Source: Lasiosphaeria ovina (Eukaryota; Ascomycota; Sordariomycetes; Sordariales; Lasiosphaeriaceae). Taken from it: DNA of 64,000 nt. The stretch covers positions 4,350,001 through 4,414,000 of the forward strand of contig JAULSN010000004.1 of assembly GCA_033439765.1 (NCBI GenBank), in the 5' to 3' direction. The notes under the pieces were generated by a model. That model saw nothing but the letters and a program-made list of their open reading frames with translations, ran no database searches and had not been told where the DNA came from. Position 1 is the first letter of the stretch. Each line of letters starts with the position of its first letter. The position numbers and the translations under genes were made by a program. Of the stretch, positions 55,560 through 64,000 are shown one piece after another.

Positions 55560-56175
55560 CTAGACCATAATGGGAGGCGGGTAGGTAAGATTATCTTCAA
55601 TGCTACGTTTAAACCGCTTCAATGCCACTGTGTCCAAGACCGAAGACACGGCAATCATGTTTCTGCTCCAGGCAGTGTCCCAGAAGGCCGAACTACTGAG
55701 GAAGGACTCCCTGAAGTAGGCTTGAGCAAAGTCGATATAGAAAATTCGAAGATCGGATTGTCTGAGAAGCGCGTATGGATGCCGCCGTCGCCCATGATAA
55801 CTCCGCATTTAGTGATCTCGGACGCGGCAATGATTGCGTTCTGGGCGAACTGAAGTCAAGAACTGGACGTTCAATCCTTGTACGTTGCTCTTCTTCAGAA
55901 GCTCGCAGGATATGGTAGGCATATACTAGATCAGGATGCCCGGGGCCTGGAACTCGGGACTCGACGCGTAGTTGTTGGTCACAGTTGCCGAGTTGATGTC
56001 AAGACAGACATAGGCATACATGGTCAGCACGTACTCGCCCTAGATATTGACTAGTTTGTCATAGGCTCGGGTCTCGGTCCGGAACCATCAATATTCGTCA
56101 TCGTGGAGGGCGGCCTCGAACACGGAGCTCCTATCCCCCTTGGAGGCCTCATCGTAGAAGCCTCAACACCCGTCA
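55560..56175 (-). pseudogene. Decayed fungal protein-kinase-like gene
   Basis: The minus strand carries pieces of a kinase-like fungal protein: GFYDEASKGDRSSVFEAALH, FRTETRAYDKLVNI, GEYVLTMYAYVCLDINS, FQAPGILI, then KCGVIMGDGGIH in another frame, and LRIFYIDFAQAYFRE with a final block ending PPPIMV. The frame is broken by TGA at 56090-56088, TAG at 56042-56040, TAG at 55928-55926 and at least two frameshifts between about 55880 and 55750. Expected residues at the stops are Arg/Gln, so C-to-T changes explain them. The FYIDFAQ segment corresponds to the metal-binding DFG-like region of such kinases. No functional product is expected. Confidence 0.72.
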
Positions 56176-57194
56176 GTTGCCCGCCGGTGCTACAACCTGG
56201 ACGCCCATAGCGGGCGACAAGGTGACGGGGAAGGTCTCCTCCACCCTCACATAGACCGAACCGACGGCTATGCCGGCAGGCGCCCTCGAAGTCGCCCTGG
56301 TAACTTGTACTGTTAAGGTGCTACCCTCGTAGTAAGGGGTGCGGGTGAGTTGCGGAGGTGCCCGAGACCTGTGCCAGGCATTAACACATAGCTCACCCGA
56401 TGAGAAGTCCGGGGGGGGGGGGGGGAGGTCCAACTTACATGTCGTGTGCTGTCGTGTGCGCCCTTGAGAGTTCAACCAAGCATGCCAAGCGCAATAGAGG
56501 TGGGTTTGTTGCCTTGCCTTGCTGCTGGAGGGGAATATAGGTATATCGGGGCAAGAATACGGTACGGTACCTAGGAAGCGTTTGTTGGATGGTTGGTAAT
56601 TGTTGGTTGGTGCCTCTGCTTTGTTTTGCCTGTCCGGGAGGAAGGAGCGAGACTTGAGAGCCTTATTACCAGTGTTATATAGTATACGAGCCCATATATA
56701 CACTTAATCCCTGTCGGCGAAAAAGGCGACCTGGGAGTAATAGTTCCTTGAAACAAAACAGGCTACTTGAGCCCCAGGTTTGCGCGGCACAACAATGTAT
56801 ACACGTCTCTGCCGCATCCAAGGCGGGGCGTGAGCGGCGGTCGGGTAGAAATGTGAATGATAGGAGTTAATACTCCGTACAGTACTCAGTATGTACACAA
56901 GGTAGGTCGGCTCTACCTCTAACTTTAATTTCAGTACACGGTGTGACCTCGGACTTTGCACGCCGCCGCCGATAAATATGCCCAAAATCAGCAACAGCAT
57001 TCGTACTCCCTCCAAATGTACGTGTACACACAACCTACCTAGGCTCGCGAAAAGCACCTCTCCCTGGTATGGAAAGTCACCGCACACCACTGTGTTGCTA
57101 CCTGATTAACCTAGGTAGGTAACAGAGGGGGGGCACTAACGAGCCCTCCCTTGGGCAAGCAAAGTCCGGAGCCTCTACAGTACCTCAAGGTACG
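56176..57194. other. Intergenic between kinase-like relic and Tc1 element
   Basis: No gene recognised. It contains a G15 tract (56411-56425), several GGTACGGTACC-like short palindromes (56561-56571) and TACCTAGG motifs flanking the transposon. The minus-strand frame 56410-56176 looks protein-like (YYEGSTLTVQV) and may be the upstream part of the kinase-like relic. Confidence 0.4.
56411..56425 (+). repeat. G15 homopolymer
   Basis: A run of 15 G bases, likely length-variable and error-prone in sequencing. Confidence 0.9.
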
Positions 57195-58500
57195 TACCCA
57201 ACATCAAAAGATGCCGCACCCACTCTGCACTCCGCATTCACCCTGCACTCCGCAATACACCGGTTCAGGTTGCACCACCGAGCTGTCGGGAACCGCTGCG
57301 CCTGTTTTGTTTGTCGCCCTTGCTAAAAATAGGGCAGCCCTACCGGCACCATCCGGATCCATCTTGACATTGGCAAATTACCACCAACTCCAAGGTCTTC
57401 GGAGCTACCAGCAAGACCATCTCGGCGCAAGTGGGGGCCGGGAAATTGACCGTTAACCGGACTATACGACGGATCAATGAAAACTTGGCTAATGGACTCG
57501 AAAACCCATTCATTTCGAAGCCAAGAATCGGCAGGCCAGTCCTAGTCGATGAACGGGCTGTTCGGCGTGTTATTCGCAGTACAAATCAAGCCCGAACAGA
57601 CACCCTTACTGCCCTAGGAACGCCCTCGAAATCTGGGCGTAAGATCCACCGGTCCACAGTCCGCAGGCTCCTCAAGGCGGGCAACAAGGCACGCCGGCGT
57701 GACCGCAAGAAGTCCTAGATCTCTCCTAAGAACAAAAAGAAGCGCCTAGACTTCCGCCGCCGCAATAGACACACTGCCTGGCCCATGATCTGCTGGTCAG
57801 ACGAGGCATCCTTCGAAGTGGGCGAAGACGGCCGCACAATCTATGTCACTCGGTCCCCTGAAGAGGAATACCACCCTGACTGCCTACAGCCTACCTCCAA
57901 GAGTGGCCGTACGAAAGTGGGCGTGTGGGGAGGCTTTATGGGGCCGGAAAAAGGGCCCATTGTTGTCCTTCCCCAGGGGACCCGTCTCAACAGGCAGGAA
58001 TACACCGGTTAGATCTTTATTCCTTATTTCCTTCCTTTCTATAACAAAGTGAAGGGAAAGTACGGCCACGGCGTGCAATTATAGGAGGATGGAGCAAGTT
58101 ATCACCAGAACGGCTTCCTAGGTTTGGTGAAGAAGGCTTTCGACGTCAGGGTCCTGGAATGGCCCGCACAAAGCCCGGATCTTTCCCCCACTGAGAATAT
58201 ATGGCACTGGATGAAGCTCAAAATAGGGGCACAACGTCACAGGATTAAGAACGTTGCGCAGAGGGCTCAGGCCATTCAGGAAACCTAGGGACAAAATTAC
58301 CCCTGTATTGTTCATGAAGTTGGTGAATACAATGCCCAAAAGGATGGATTCGCTCAGGGACTCAAAGGGCGGGCCGATCAAATATTAAATCACGATCATT
58401 TTGGTATATTTTGCGTGTATTTTGGCCTAGAATTGACATTGTTGTGATTATCTGACGAAAGAGGGTGCGTGTAAGGGGGTGGCGCAATACTTTTGGTACC
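57195..58500 (+). mobile_element. Degenerate Tc1/mariner-type DNA transposon
   Basis: About 1.3 kb containing a transposase relic and candidate imperfect terminal inverted repeats. The left end has CAAAAGATGCCGCACCC (57205-57221). The right end, read in reverse complement, has CAAAAGTATTGCGCCACCC (58496-58478). Exact ends and a TA target duplication could not be fixed by eye. It sits in the gene-poor block, close to palindromic CCTAGG motifs on both sides. Confidence 0.75.
57368..58447 (+). pseudogene. Tc1-like DDE transposase with four nonsense codons
   Basis: One continuous reading frame of about 360 codons is interrupted by TAG at 57716, 58010, 58082 and 58286, with no frameshift. In order: helix-turn-helix (SKTISAQVGAGKLTVNRTIR), PRIGRPVLVDERAVRRVI, second HTH (STVRRLLKAG), first catalytic Asp in WSDEASFEVGEDG, GVWGGFMG, second Asp in EDGASYHQN, and third acidic site in WPAQSPDLSPTENIWHWMK, the IS630-Tc1-mariner DDE/DDD signature. 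A TGA at 57365 closes the frame upstream, so the extreme N-terminus is lost or in another frame. Every internal stop is TAG at a position where Gln fits, as expected from CAG-to-TAG change. Confidence 0.88.
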
Positions 58501-58997
58501 CAAATAGACCTACCTAGGCGTATCACTCATCAGGACGGAGTAGTGTAGATAGGCGACTCCGCCTGGCACATAAGCCACTCTTATCGCAAAGGGCGATAGG
58601 GCGCCACTCAAGCCCCGACTGCAGTAGGAAGGGAAGTCATGCCTCAGGCTTATTGTGTCCGCCTTACTCTTTAGTCTCCACTGGCACTGTACGGAGGCGG
58701 CTTGGTCAATGGATGCTGCCCCGCTGTCTCAACCGCCTTCCGTCGGCACCCCTGCTTTAATTGGCCTTCTGCGGGGGGTGGGGGAGCGGGGGGCTGGATG
58801 CAGCTCGGCGCGCGGAGTGAAACGTAGCTTCAACTGGGGGAGACACGGCCTAGGGAGTTCTTTTGTTGGCCTCAATTCCATCTTTTTTCCCTTTTTCTCC
58901 CATCCCATTGAATTCGAACTGGACGCATCTCCAGCTCGTCTCGCAGATCTACCAATTTCCGTACGCTCTTGCGCCCGTGCAATTGACATTAGGAACC
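58501..58997. promoter_or_regulatory. Upstream region of the cyclophilin B gene
   Basis: 497 bp between the transposon and the cyclophilin start. It becomes C/T-rich in the last 150 bp, as in fungal leaders. No other gene. Confidence 0.45.
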
Positions 58998-59776
58998 ATG
59001 TTCAACATTCGGCGGGTCTTGCTGGCCGCCACGCTGCTGGTGGGCCTGTCGCTGCTCTTCTTCTCGCAGCCGGCCGCCGCTACCAAGGGGCCCAAGATCA
59101 CCCACAAGGTCTACTTCGACATCACCCACGGCGATGAGCCGATCGGCCGCATTGTCATGGGCCTCTACGGCAAGACGGTGCCCAAGACGGCCGAGAACTT
59201 CCGGGCGCTGGCGACCGGCGAGAAAGGCTTCGGCTACGAAGGCTCCACCTTCCACCGTGTCATCAAGCAGTTTATGATCCAAGGCGGCGACTTCACCAAG
59301 GGCGACGGCACCGGTGGCAAGTCCAGTACGTATTTGGCCCTCGTCTGCTCTGCGCCAATTCTGTCCCCATTGTTATCTGGGATGGGTTCCTGACGATCGC
59401 GCTCATAGTCTACGGCGACAAGTTCGAGGATGAGAACTTCAAGCTCAAGCACACCAAGAAGGGCCTTCTTTCCATGGCCAACGCTGGCAAGGACACCAAT
59501 GGCTCGCAGTTCTTCATCACCACCGTCATCACCTCGTAAGTCGGCTGGTATATTGGCGGCGCATGAGAAGCCATCTTTGCCTGTACTAACCCAAATTCGT
59601 ACAGCTGGCTCGATGGCAGGCACGTCGTCTTCGGCGAAGTCCTGGAGGGCTATGAAGTCGTGGAGCTGATCGAGAATGCCGAGACCAAGCCGGGCGACAA
59701 GCCCGCCAAGGAGGTCAAGATTGTCAAGAGCGGCGAGCTGGAAGTCCCTGCTGAAGGTATCCACGTTGAACTGTAA
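58998..59776 (+). CDS. cypB: Cyclophilin B, alternative soluble ER form (last intron retained)
   Basis: Exons 58998-59325, 59409-59535 and 59605-59776. Not using the donor at 59757 continues the frame for five codons to IHVEL and a TAA at 59774, giving 208 aa. That is the usual length of lumenal cyclophilin B, and the HVEL end resembles the HDEL/HEEL-type ER retention tetrapeptide. A tandem AATAAATAAA follows 118 bp after the stop. Whether this transcript is made cannot be told from sequence; the isoform is an inference. Confidence 0.55.
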
Positions 59777-60227
59777 ATGCCTTCTTTATGTGTTGCACCA
59801 TCTCACCACTGCCCCGATTTCCCATCTACATGCCTCCTGCACCTTTGACTCGCGGAAAGAGAAGTAAAACACGGACAAGAGATGGGCGAAACGAATAAAT
59901 AAACGCGATCACACAGCGCCCGCCAGCCGGATGCGTGTACACCATTTATCATGTTTTCTGCGATGTCATCTGTTTCCCCCCTCTTTGAAAACCGACCTCC
60001 ATGTCGCTCGCTTTTGTTAGACACAAACAAGTTTTGGTGACTAGACCTATGCTGATCGTTTTGGTTTCGCCTTTCTCCCACCTTCCACAGGCTTGTCCGC
60101 GTCTGAAGAATCAGTCTTGGAGAAAGCCTTCTTCTTTGGTGTTATTGTGGCCGCCGTTGCCCTGTACTTGCGTCTGTCCAAGAGCCGTCAGGCGGCGCGC
60201 GGTGTCCACGAGAAGATTTTGGAGTAG
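58998..60227 (+). CDS. cypB: Cyclophilin B, ER peptidyl-prolyl isomerase, membrane-anchored form
   Basis: Catalyses cis-trans isomerisation of prolyl bonds during protein folding in the ER. Exons 58998-59325, 59409-59535, 59605-59756 and 60091-60227 give 247 aa. The N-terminal signal is [24 protein letters not shown]. The cyclophilin domain (about 32-200) has the complete active site: [23 protein letters not shown] and the cyclosporin-binding Trp in [10 protein letters not shown]. The last exon adds a linker and a transmembrane helix ([18 protein letters not shown]) with a basic cytosolic tail. The last intron is 334 bp, five times longer than the others, and reading into it gives a different, complete C-terminus (see the alternative form). 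Confidence 0.9.
59894..59903 (+). promoter_or_regulatory. Candidate poly(A) signal inside the last cyclophilin intron
   Basis: Overlapping AATAAA hexamers (AATAAATAAA) lie 118 bp after the TAA of the short form and 187 bp before the last acceptor. Use of this site would terminate the short transcript and remove the membrane-anchor exon. Confidence 0.5.
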
Positions 60228-60600
60228 GAGAAAGAAACCTTTTTAATTCGGGTTTTGGGGGAGCTCATAGACCAACTCCCTGCGAAAGAGAAAGTCAACA
60301 CCAGGTAGAATATGTTTTGTGTTGACTGGTTCCTATTTTTGGGCGGCATTTCTGACTTGCTCAGGGCATCACGTGGGGTTTTGTGAGACAAATGTACGGA
60401 TACCCGAGCTAAATTTTTGGAGCAACTTTTTCTTCTTCTTAACAGCAAGGTTATATTAAGATATCCAGATTTATTTTACCTGCCTGCCTGCCTATCTGCG
60501 TATTACGAATTCCTGACTTTGCGACATTCACCCGTTAAGATAAACTGGTGCAACGAAACAACAGCCAGGACAAACGCAAAAGAAAAAAAAGAAAAAAAAA
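60228..60600. promoter_or_regulatory. Intergenic, cyclophilin B to TRM112
   Basis: 373 bp between head-to-tail genes. The TRM112 leader is strongly A-rich just before its ATG (60580-60600). No other gene. Confidence 0.45.
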
Positions 60601-61341
60601 ATGAAGGTCCTCACGCTCAACTTTCTGACATGCGCCGTCAAGACGTGCAAGGCCTCGTCCGACTCGTTCCCGCTGCACCCCAAGGACGCCGAACTCGTCC
60701 ACGACGACCTCGAGATCAACCCGCAGCTGTTAGTCAACGTGCTGCCCCGCCTTGACTGGACTGCGCTGCGCACTACGTCCACCGAGGTGCGTTTTTGTTT
60801 ATTTCTTGTTATAAAACAGTACACTACTATAACCGTGGCTGTTTGCTTCTGTCCATTGCCGCTATTACTCCAACTATAACTACACACAAATGTCTTCCAC
60901 GCAACACAACCAAAGCCATTTGATATCCCTTCACACCCTTCACACCCCCTCACACGCATTATACAAAGCCACATGTCTCAAAATCCAGTCTCATTTGATC
61001 TCACAACCCCTTCGCATCGCATATAAACTAAATCTGCTTTTACTACACCCCCATTCCTAATATTCTTATCCCCGATCACTCTCTTCTCCCACACCAAGCA
61101 TGACAAACTAACCTCTTTCCGTCGCTCGTCCGTGAACAAACAGCTGGGCTTTCCCGAACTGCCAGAACAGCCGCCCAGCGCCGAGACGCTGGAGGCCGAC
61201 GAGGCTATGCTGAAGGAGCTGCACAACCTGTTGGTGGAGACGCAGATGATGGAGGGCAAGCTGGTGTGCGGCCACTGCGGGCACGAGTACGCTGTGCGGG
61301 AGGGCATTGCGAATTTCCTACTGCCCAGCCATCTTGTATAA
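60601..61341 (+). CDS. TRM112: TRM112 methyltransferase activator subunit
   Basis: Small zinc-binding partner that activates several methyltransferases acting on tRNA, rRNA and release factor eRF1. Exons 60601-60786 and 61144-61341 encode 127 aa, the family size. The start MKVLTLNFLTCAVKTC carries the first Cys pair; the second pair is in GKLVCGHCGHEYAVREGIANFLLP near the C-terminus, which is the conserved Trm112 ending. The intron (60787-61143) is 357 bp, long for this genome, with CTAAC 32 bp before the acceptor. Splicing joins STE to LGFPELP in frame. Confidence 0.95.
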
Positions 61342-61797
61342 CGGCTAGCGGTAGATTAGGGGAGAGACGGGGACAGGCTGAGGCTATCATCGTGGAGGAA
61401 GGCAAGTCTCATGATACTGGCTGGTGTTGGGTTTTTGTTTTCAACGGCGTTCTTAATGACTGAGATTCTCATGGAAAAGATAAAAACGGCACCCATAGAG
61501 TGCGTCCCCGAGCTATCTCCCCCTTGCGAGTGGCGCCTCACCGGGAATACCGAGCAATCGTGACCGACATTGCAATTAAAAGGCGAACACGTTAATATAT
61601 ATTGCATACACAACCCCATACAAGGCAGTTAATGTCCCCCCCCCCCAAAAAAAGGACAGAGTCACCCTTGGGCTAGACTCTCTCTAGTAGCGATGCCGTA
61701 ATTATGCACAACCTCCGAACTCCACCTGTTCCCAAATATGCTACAAATCCTCAGGCCCGGATTACAAGTGCGTTTCACAGTTCAAGAAGGCCACCGT
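61342..61797. other. Convergent intergenic region, TRM112 and BIG1
   Basis: 456 bp between two 3' ends, with a C11-A7 tract at 61636-61653. No gene seen. Confidence 0.5.
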
Positions 61798-62870
61798 TTA
61801 CTGTTGCTTCTTCTGGGCGGCGGGTCCCATGTCCTTGTCGAAAGCGCCATACGAGACCTCTAAGCTAGAGAGAGCCTTGAGGCCGACACCGAGAATTGAA
61901 CCCAAGACAATAAGAGCCAGGAACCCCATGAAGATACCTTAACGCCACATTAGCCAACATGCACCTCCTGTATAGAAAAAATGCTTGATGGGAAGATGGA
62001 TACTTACCAGGCGTAAAGAACTGGTACTTCTCAAACAGAGGGCGGTTGTCCGTCTCGTTTGATTGTCTCCTGAAAACAACAGGTTCCTGGTTCGACTGGC
62101 GCTTGATGTCCATATGGACAGGCGCAACAAACTCGGGCTCATAGGCTTTGAACTCATTTGGGTCCGAGAAGAACACGACCGTGTAGTCATCGCCCAAAGT
62201 GTCCAGCAGTTCTCCAAGTTTATGATCTATCCACAAGAGTTAGATTATCAGGCGCATCTAAAGACGTACTCACGTAAACACAAAAATAGTTCAAGGCTTA
62301 CCGTTATCAATCAGCGCGTAGGCCCGATCGACCTTCTCCCTCGTGGAGGGCAACCGGGGCAGTTCGACCTGCTCGACCTTGCCGTGCTTGCCATGCTCCA
62401 CGCACGTTGCCGTGATGTAGTCTGCCAGAGTCCGGCTCAGAATGTTGCCCACGACCTCGCGGACACTGAAGCGGCTCTGGGTCGACTCGCTGAAGACGGC
62501 GCGGCAGAGGTTCGGCATGGTGCAGCCGGACTGTGCGTCGTGGATGTCGTCGGCGTGGACATTCGGCTGCGAGACGAGGATGTAGCGGCTCGTCGGGCAC
62601 GACGCGAGCAGCTCCTTCACTTTGCTGGTGACGTAGCTGCTCGTGCGAATCTGTCTGTCGTCGAGACTTGTGTCGACGAGTCTATTGAGTAACACGCATG
62701 ATCAGCAGCTGGTCGTGGGGGATGCGTAATGAATTGAGCCAATTCCCCTTGGGTCTCGGGGCGCTTGAGACATACTTGGCACTGGAGAGGAGGAAGAATG
62801 GCGACGAGTCCGAGAAGGCCTGCACGGCGGCCGTGCAGGCCAGCAATGTGGCGGCTATCGAGAGGTGCAT
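61798..62870 (-). CDS. BIG1: BIG1 / Voa1-Ac45-type ER membrane protein
   Basis: Four exons, 62870-62776, 62681-62302, 62226-62008 and 61937-61798, encode 277 aa. A signal peptide (LSIAATLLACTAAVQAFSDS) precedes SSPFFLLSSAK, the typical start of the lumenal domain in this family. The lumenal part includes TSSYVTSKVKELLASCPTSR and SDPNEFKAYEPEFVAP. One transmembrane helix, IFMGFLALIVLGSILGVGLK, begins right after the last intron and is followed by SYGAFDKDMGPAAQKKQQ with a dilysine-like end. BIG1 is needed for normal beta-1,6-glucan in yeast, and the related Voa1/Ac45 proteins assist V-ATPase V0 assembly; which applies here is not decided by the sequence. Confidence 0.85.
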
Positions 62871-63179
62871 GTTTGCGGGATTCCGAGCTCGTGTTCGTCG
62901 GTTCGTGGGCTCGGTCGTGAGGCGATGGCGGGATATGCTTCCTAGGTGCGGGTGGGCTTCTGTAGGCGGCCAGGGTGGAGAGGATGATGCTGGGGTTAGC
63001 TTCGATACCGGCCTACCAACGTGTATTCAGGCGGTGGCCGGCGGCAGAAAAGTGGTTGGAATGCGACACTTTTGTTTTAGTGACATTTTTTCACTGGCTC
63101 TACAGGGGCCGTCATCGCTAAATTACAGGCACTTCCAGGCAACACACCTCACCGAAAAGACTTCCTCGCACACTTCGCC
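62871..63179. promoter_or_regulatory. Divergent promoter, BIG1 and RRP17
   Basis: 309 bp between divergent starts, so the two genes must share or overlap promoter elements. No TATA box stands out. Confidence 0.5.
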
Positions 63180-63885
63180 ATGTTTGCGCACCCGAGAATC
63201 AAGAAGGTCGCTCCGGCGCCGCCCAAGAGGCGAAAGACGGCGCACAAGATCGAGGAGATCACCTTCGACAAAGATGCTCGGGCTGAATACCTGTCTGGCT
63301 TCCACAAGCGCAAAGTGGAGCGATCAAAGCAGGCAAAGGAGCAACTAGAGGCACAGGCGCGCCTTGACAAGATCTCGGCGAGGAAGCAAGTACGGACACA
63401 GCCCTCCCTCTCGCAAGGGGTGTTTATTAACACTGTGTGAATAGGTCAGGGAAGAGCGAAGACAGGCCGTCAAGGAACATGTAGACACAGTCCATAAGCT
63501 GATCCGAGAGGCTCGAACCGCTGGCCTGGATGGGTCCGACCCCGACTCAGACGGCGAGGAATGGCAAGGCTTGTCCGACGAAGGGGTGCCAGAAGAGCCC
63601 CTCAATCGGGAAGACGAATACATTGACGAAGACCGGTATACAACTGTCACCGTCGAGGCTGTCAGTGTTGATCGGGACGGCCTACACAAGCCGACGTCGA
63701 AACAAGACACAGAGGATCAAGAGGCTGCCGCGGAAGACGCACAGACCGACGCGGCGAAAGACGGGTCTCAAAAACGGCCAAGAGAAAAGACTAATAAGAA
63801 GAAAAAGTTTCGCTACGAAAGCAAGCTCGAGCGGAGGATAACGGAAAGGAAACAACAGTCCAAACGTTTCAAAGGGAATGAATAA
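63180..63885 (+). CDS. RRP17: RRP17/Nop25 ribosome biogenesis factor
   Basis: Nucleolar protein of the Nop25/Rrp17 family; the yeast member is a 5'-3' exonuclease that trims 5' ends of 5.8S and 25S rRNA. Exons 63180-63389 and 63445-63885 encode 216 aa. The conserved N-terminal block VEEITFD-type motif reads KIEEITFDKDARAEYLSGFH, followed by HKRKVERSKQAKEQLEAQAR, a strongly basic helix. The middle is acidic (SDPDSDGEEWQGLSDEGVPE) and the C-terminus is basic with KKKKFRYESKLERR, a likely nucleolar localisation signal. The 55-bp intron has a TTATTAAC branch site. Confidence 0.9.
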
Positions 63886-64000
63886 ATCAAGGAGCCGCTC
63901 TTTCGCTATGGCAATCCTGAACAAACAACTGGTCTCGTGCAATGTGATCTGGTGCCTGGGTCAAATCATCAAGTAGTGAAACTAACTGGGGAACATGTGC
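63886..64000. other. 3' flank of RRP17
   Basis: Last 115 bp of the window; no feature seen. Confidence 0.4.

Overview
The window reads as nuclear DNA of a filamentous ascomycete (Pezizomycotina, most likely a sordariomycete). The evidence is: short GT-AG introns of about 50-100 bp with CTAAC/CTGAC branch sites; a tRNA gene with a 13-nt intron next to the anticodon; fungal-type proteins (Cut12, GCN2, SSD1/GUL-1, NADP-glutamate dehydrogenase, an Rds1-like protein); and pseudogenes whose stop codons look like repeat-induced point mutation (RIP). Nothing looks bacterial or viral. Exon models were built by eye from reading frames and splice signals.

Layout. 1-2003 (-): 3'-truncated Cut12-type spindle-pole-body protein. 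2743-7895 (+): eIF2-alpha kinase GCN2, divergent from it. 9842-10667 (+): E2 enzyme CDC34. 11897-14815 (+): UBA-like/UIM ubiquitin-binding protein. 15344-15427 (-): tRNA-Gly(CCC). 16037-17156 (+): GET4. 17273-17901 (-): small conserved protein of unknown function. 18765-22189 (+): DNA polymerase delta catalytic subunit. 23025-27619 (-): large GMC oxidoreductase fused to an alpha/beta hydrolase. A 5.5-kb stretch without a recognisable gene follows. 33126-34796 (-): NADP-glutamate dehydrogenase. 36787-38273 (-): broken fungal membrane-protein gene. 39387-40411 (-): secreted Rds1/ferritin-like protein. 43941-48276 (-): SSD1. 50249-51975 (+): GLE1. 52348-53196 (-): SNARE TLG1. 53.2-58.9 kb: gene-poor accessory block with a minisatellite, a decayed kinase-like gene and a decayed Tc1/mariner element. 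58998-60227 (+): cyclophilin B. 60601-61341 (+): TRM112. 61798-62870 (-): BIG1/Voa1-type ER membrane protein. 63180-63885 (+): RRP17/Nop25.

Most genes are single-copy housekeeping functions: translation control, ubiquitin conjugation, tail-anchored protein insertion, replication, mRNA export, Golgi/endosome fusion, ER folding, RNA modification and ribosome biogenesis. They are not a metabolic cluster, and I see no operon-like co-function beyond shared divergent promoters. The most interesting signals are: (i) a cyclophilin B gene whose last intron carries an alternative ER-retention-like C-terminus followed by a canonical poly(A) signal, suggesting a switch between soluble and membrane-anchored forms; (ii) a transposase whose internal stops are all TAG at expected CAG codons, and a kinase-like pseudogene with the same style of damage; (iii) the oxidoreductase-hydrolase fusion with Cys at the hydrolase nucleophile position; and (iv) a Cys-to-Asp change in the CysA zinc module of DNA polymerase delta.
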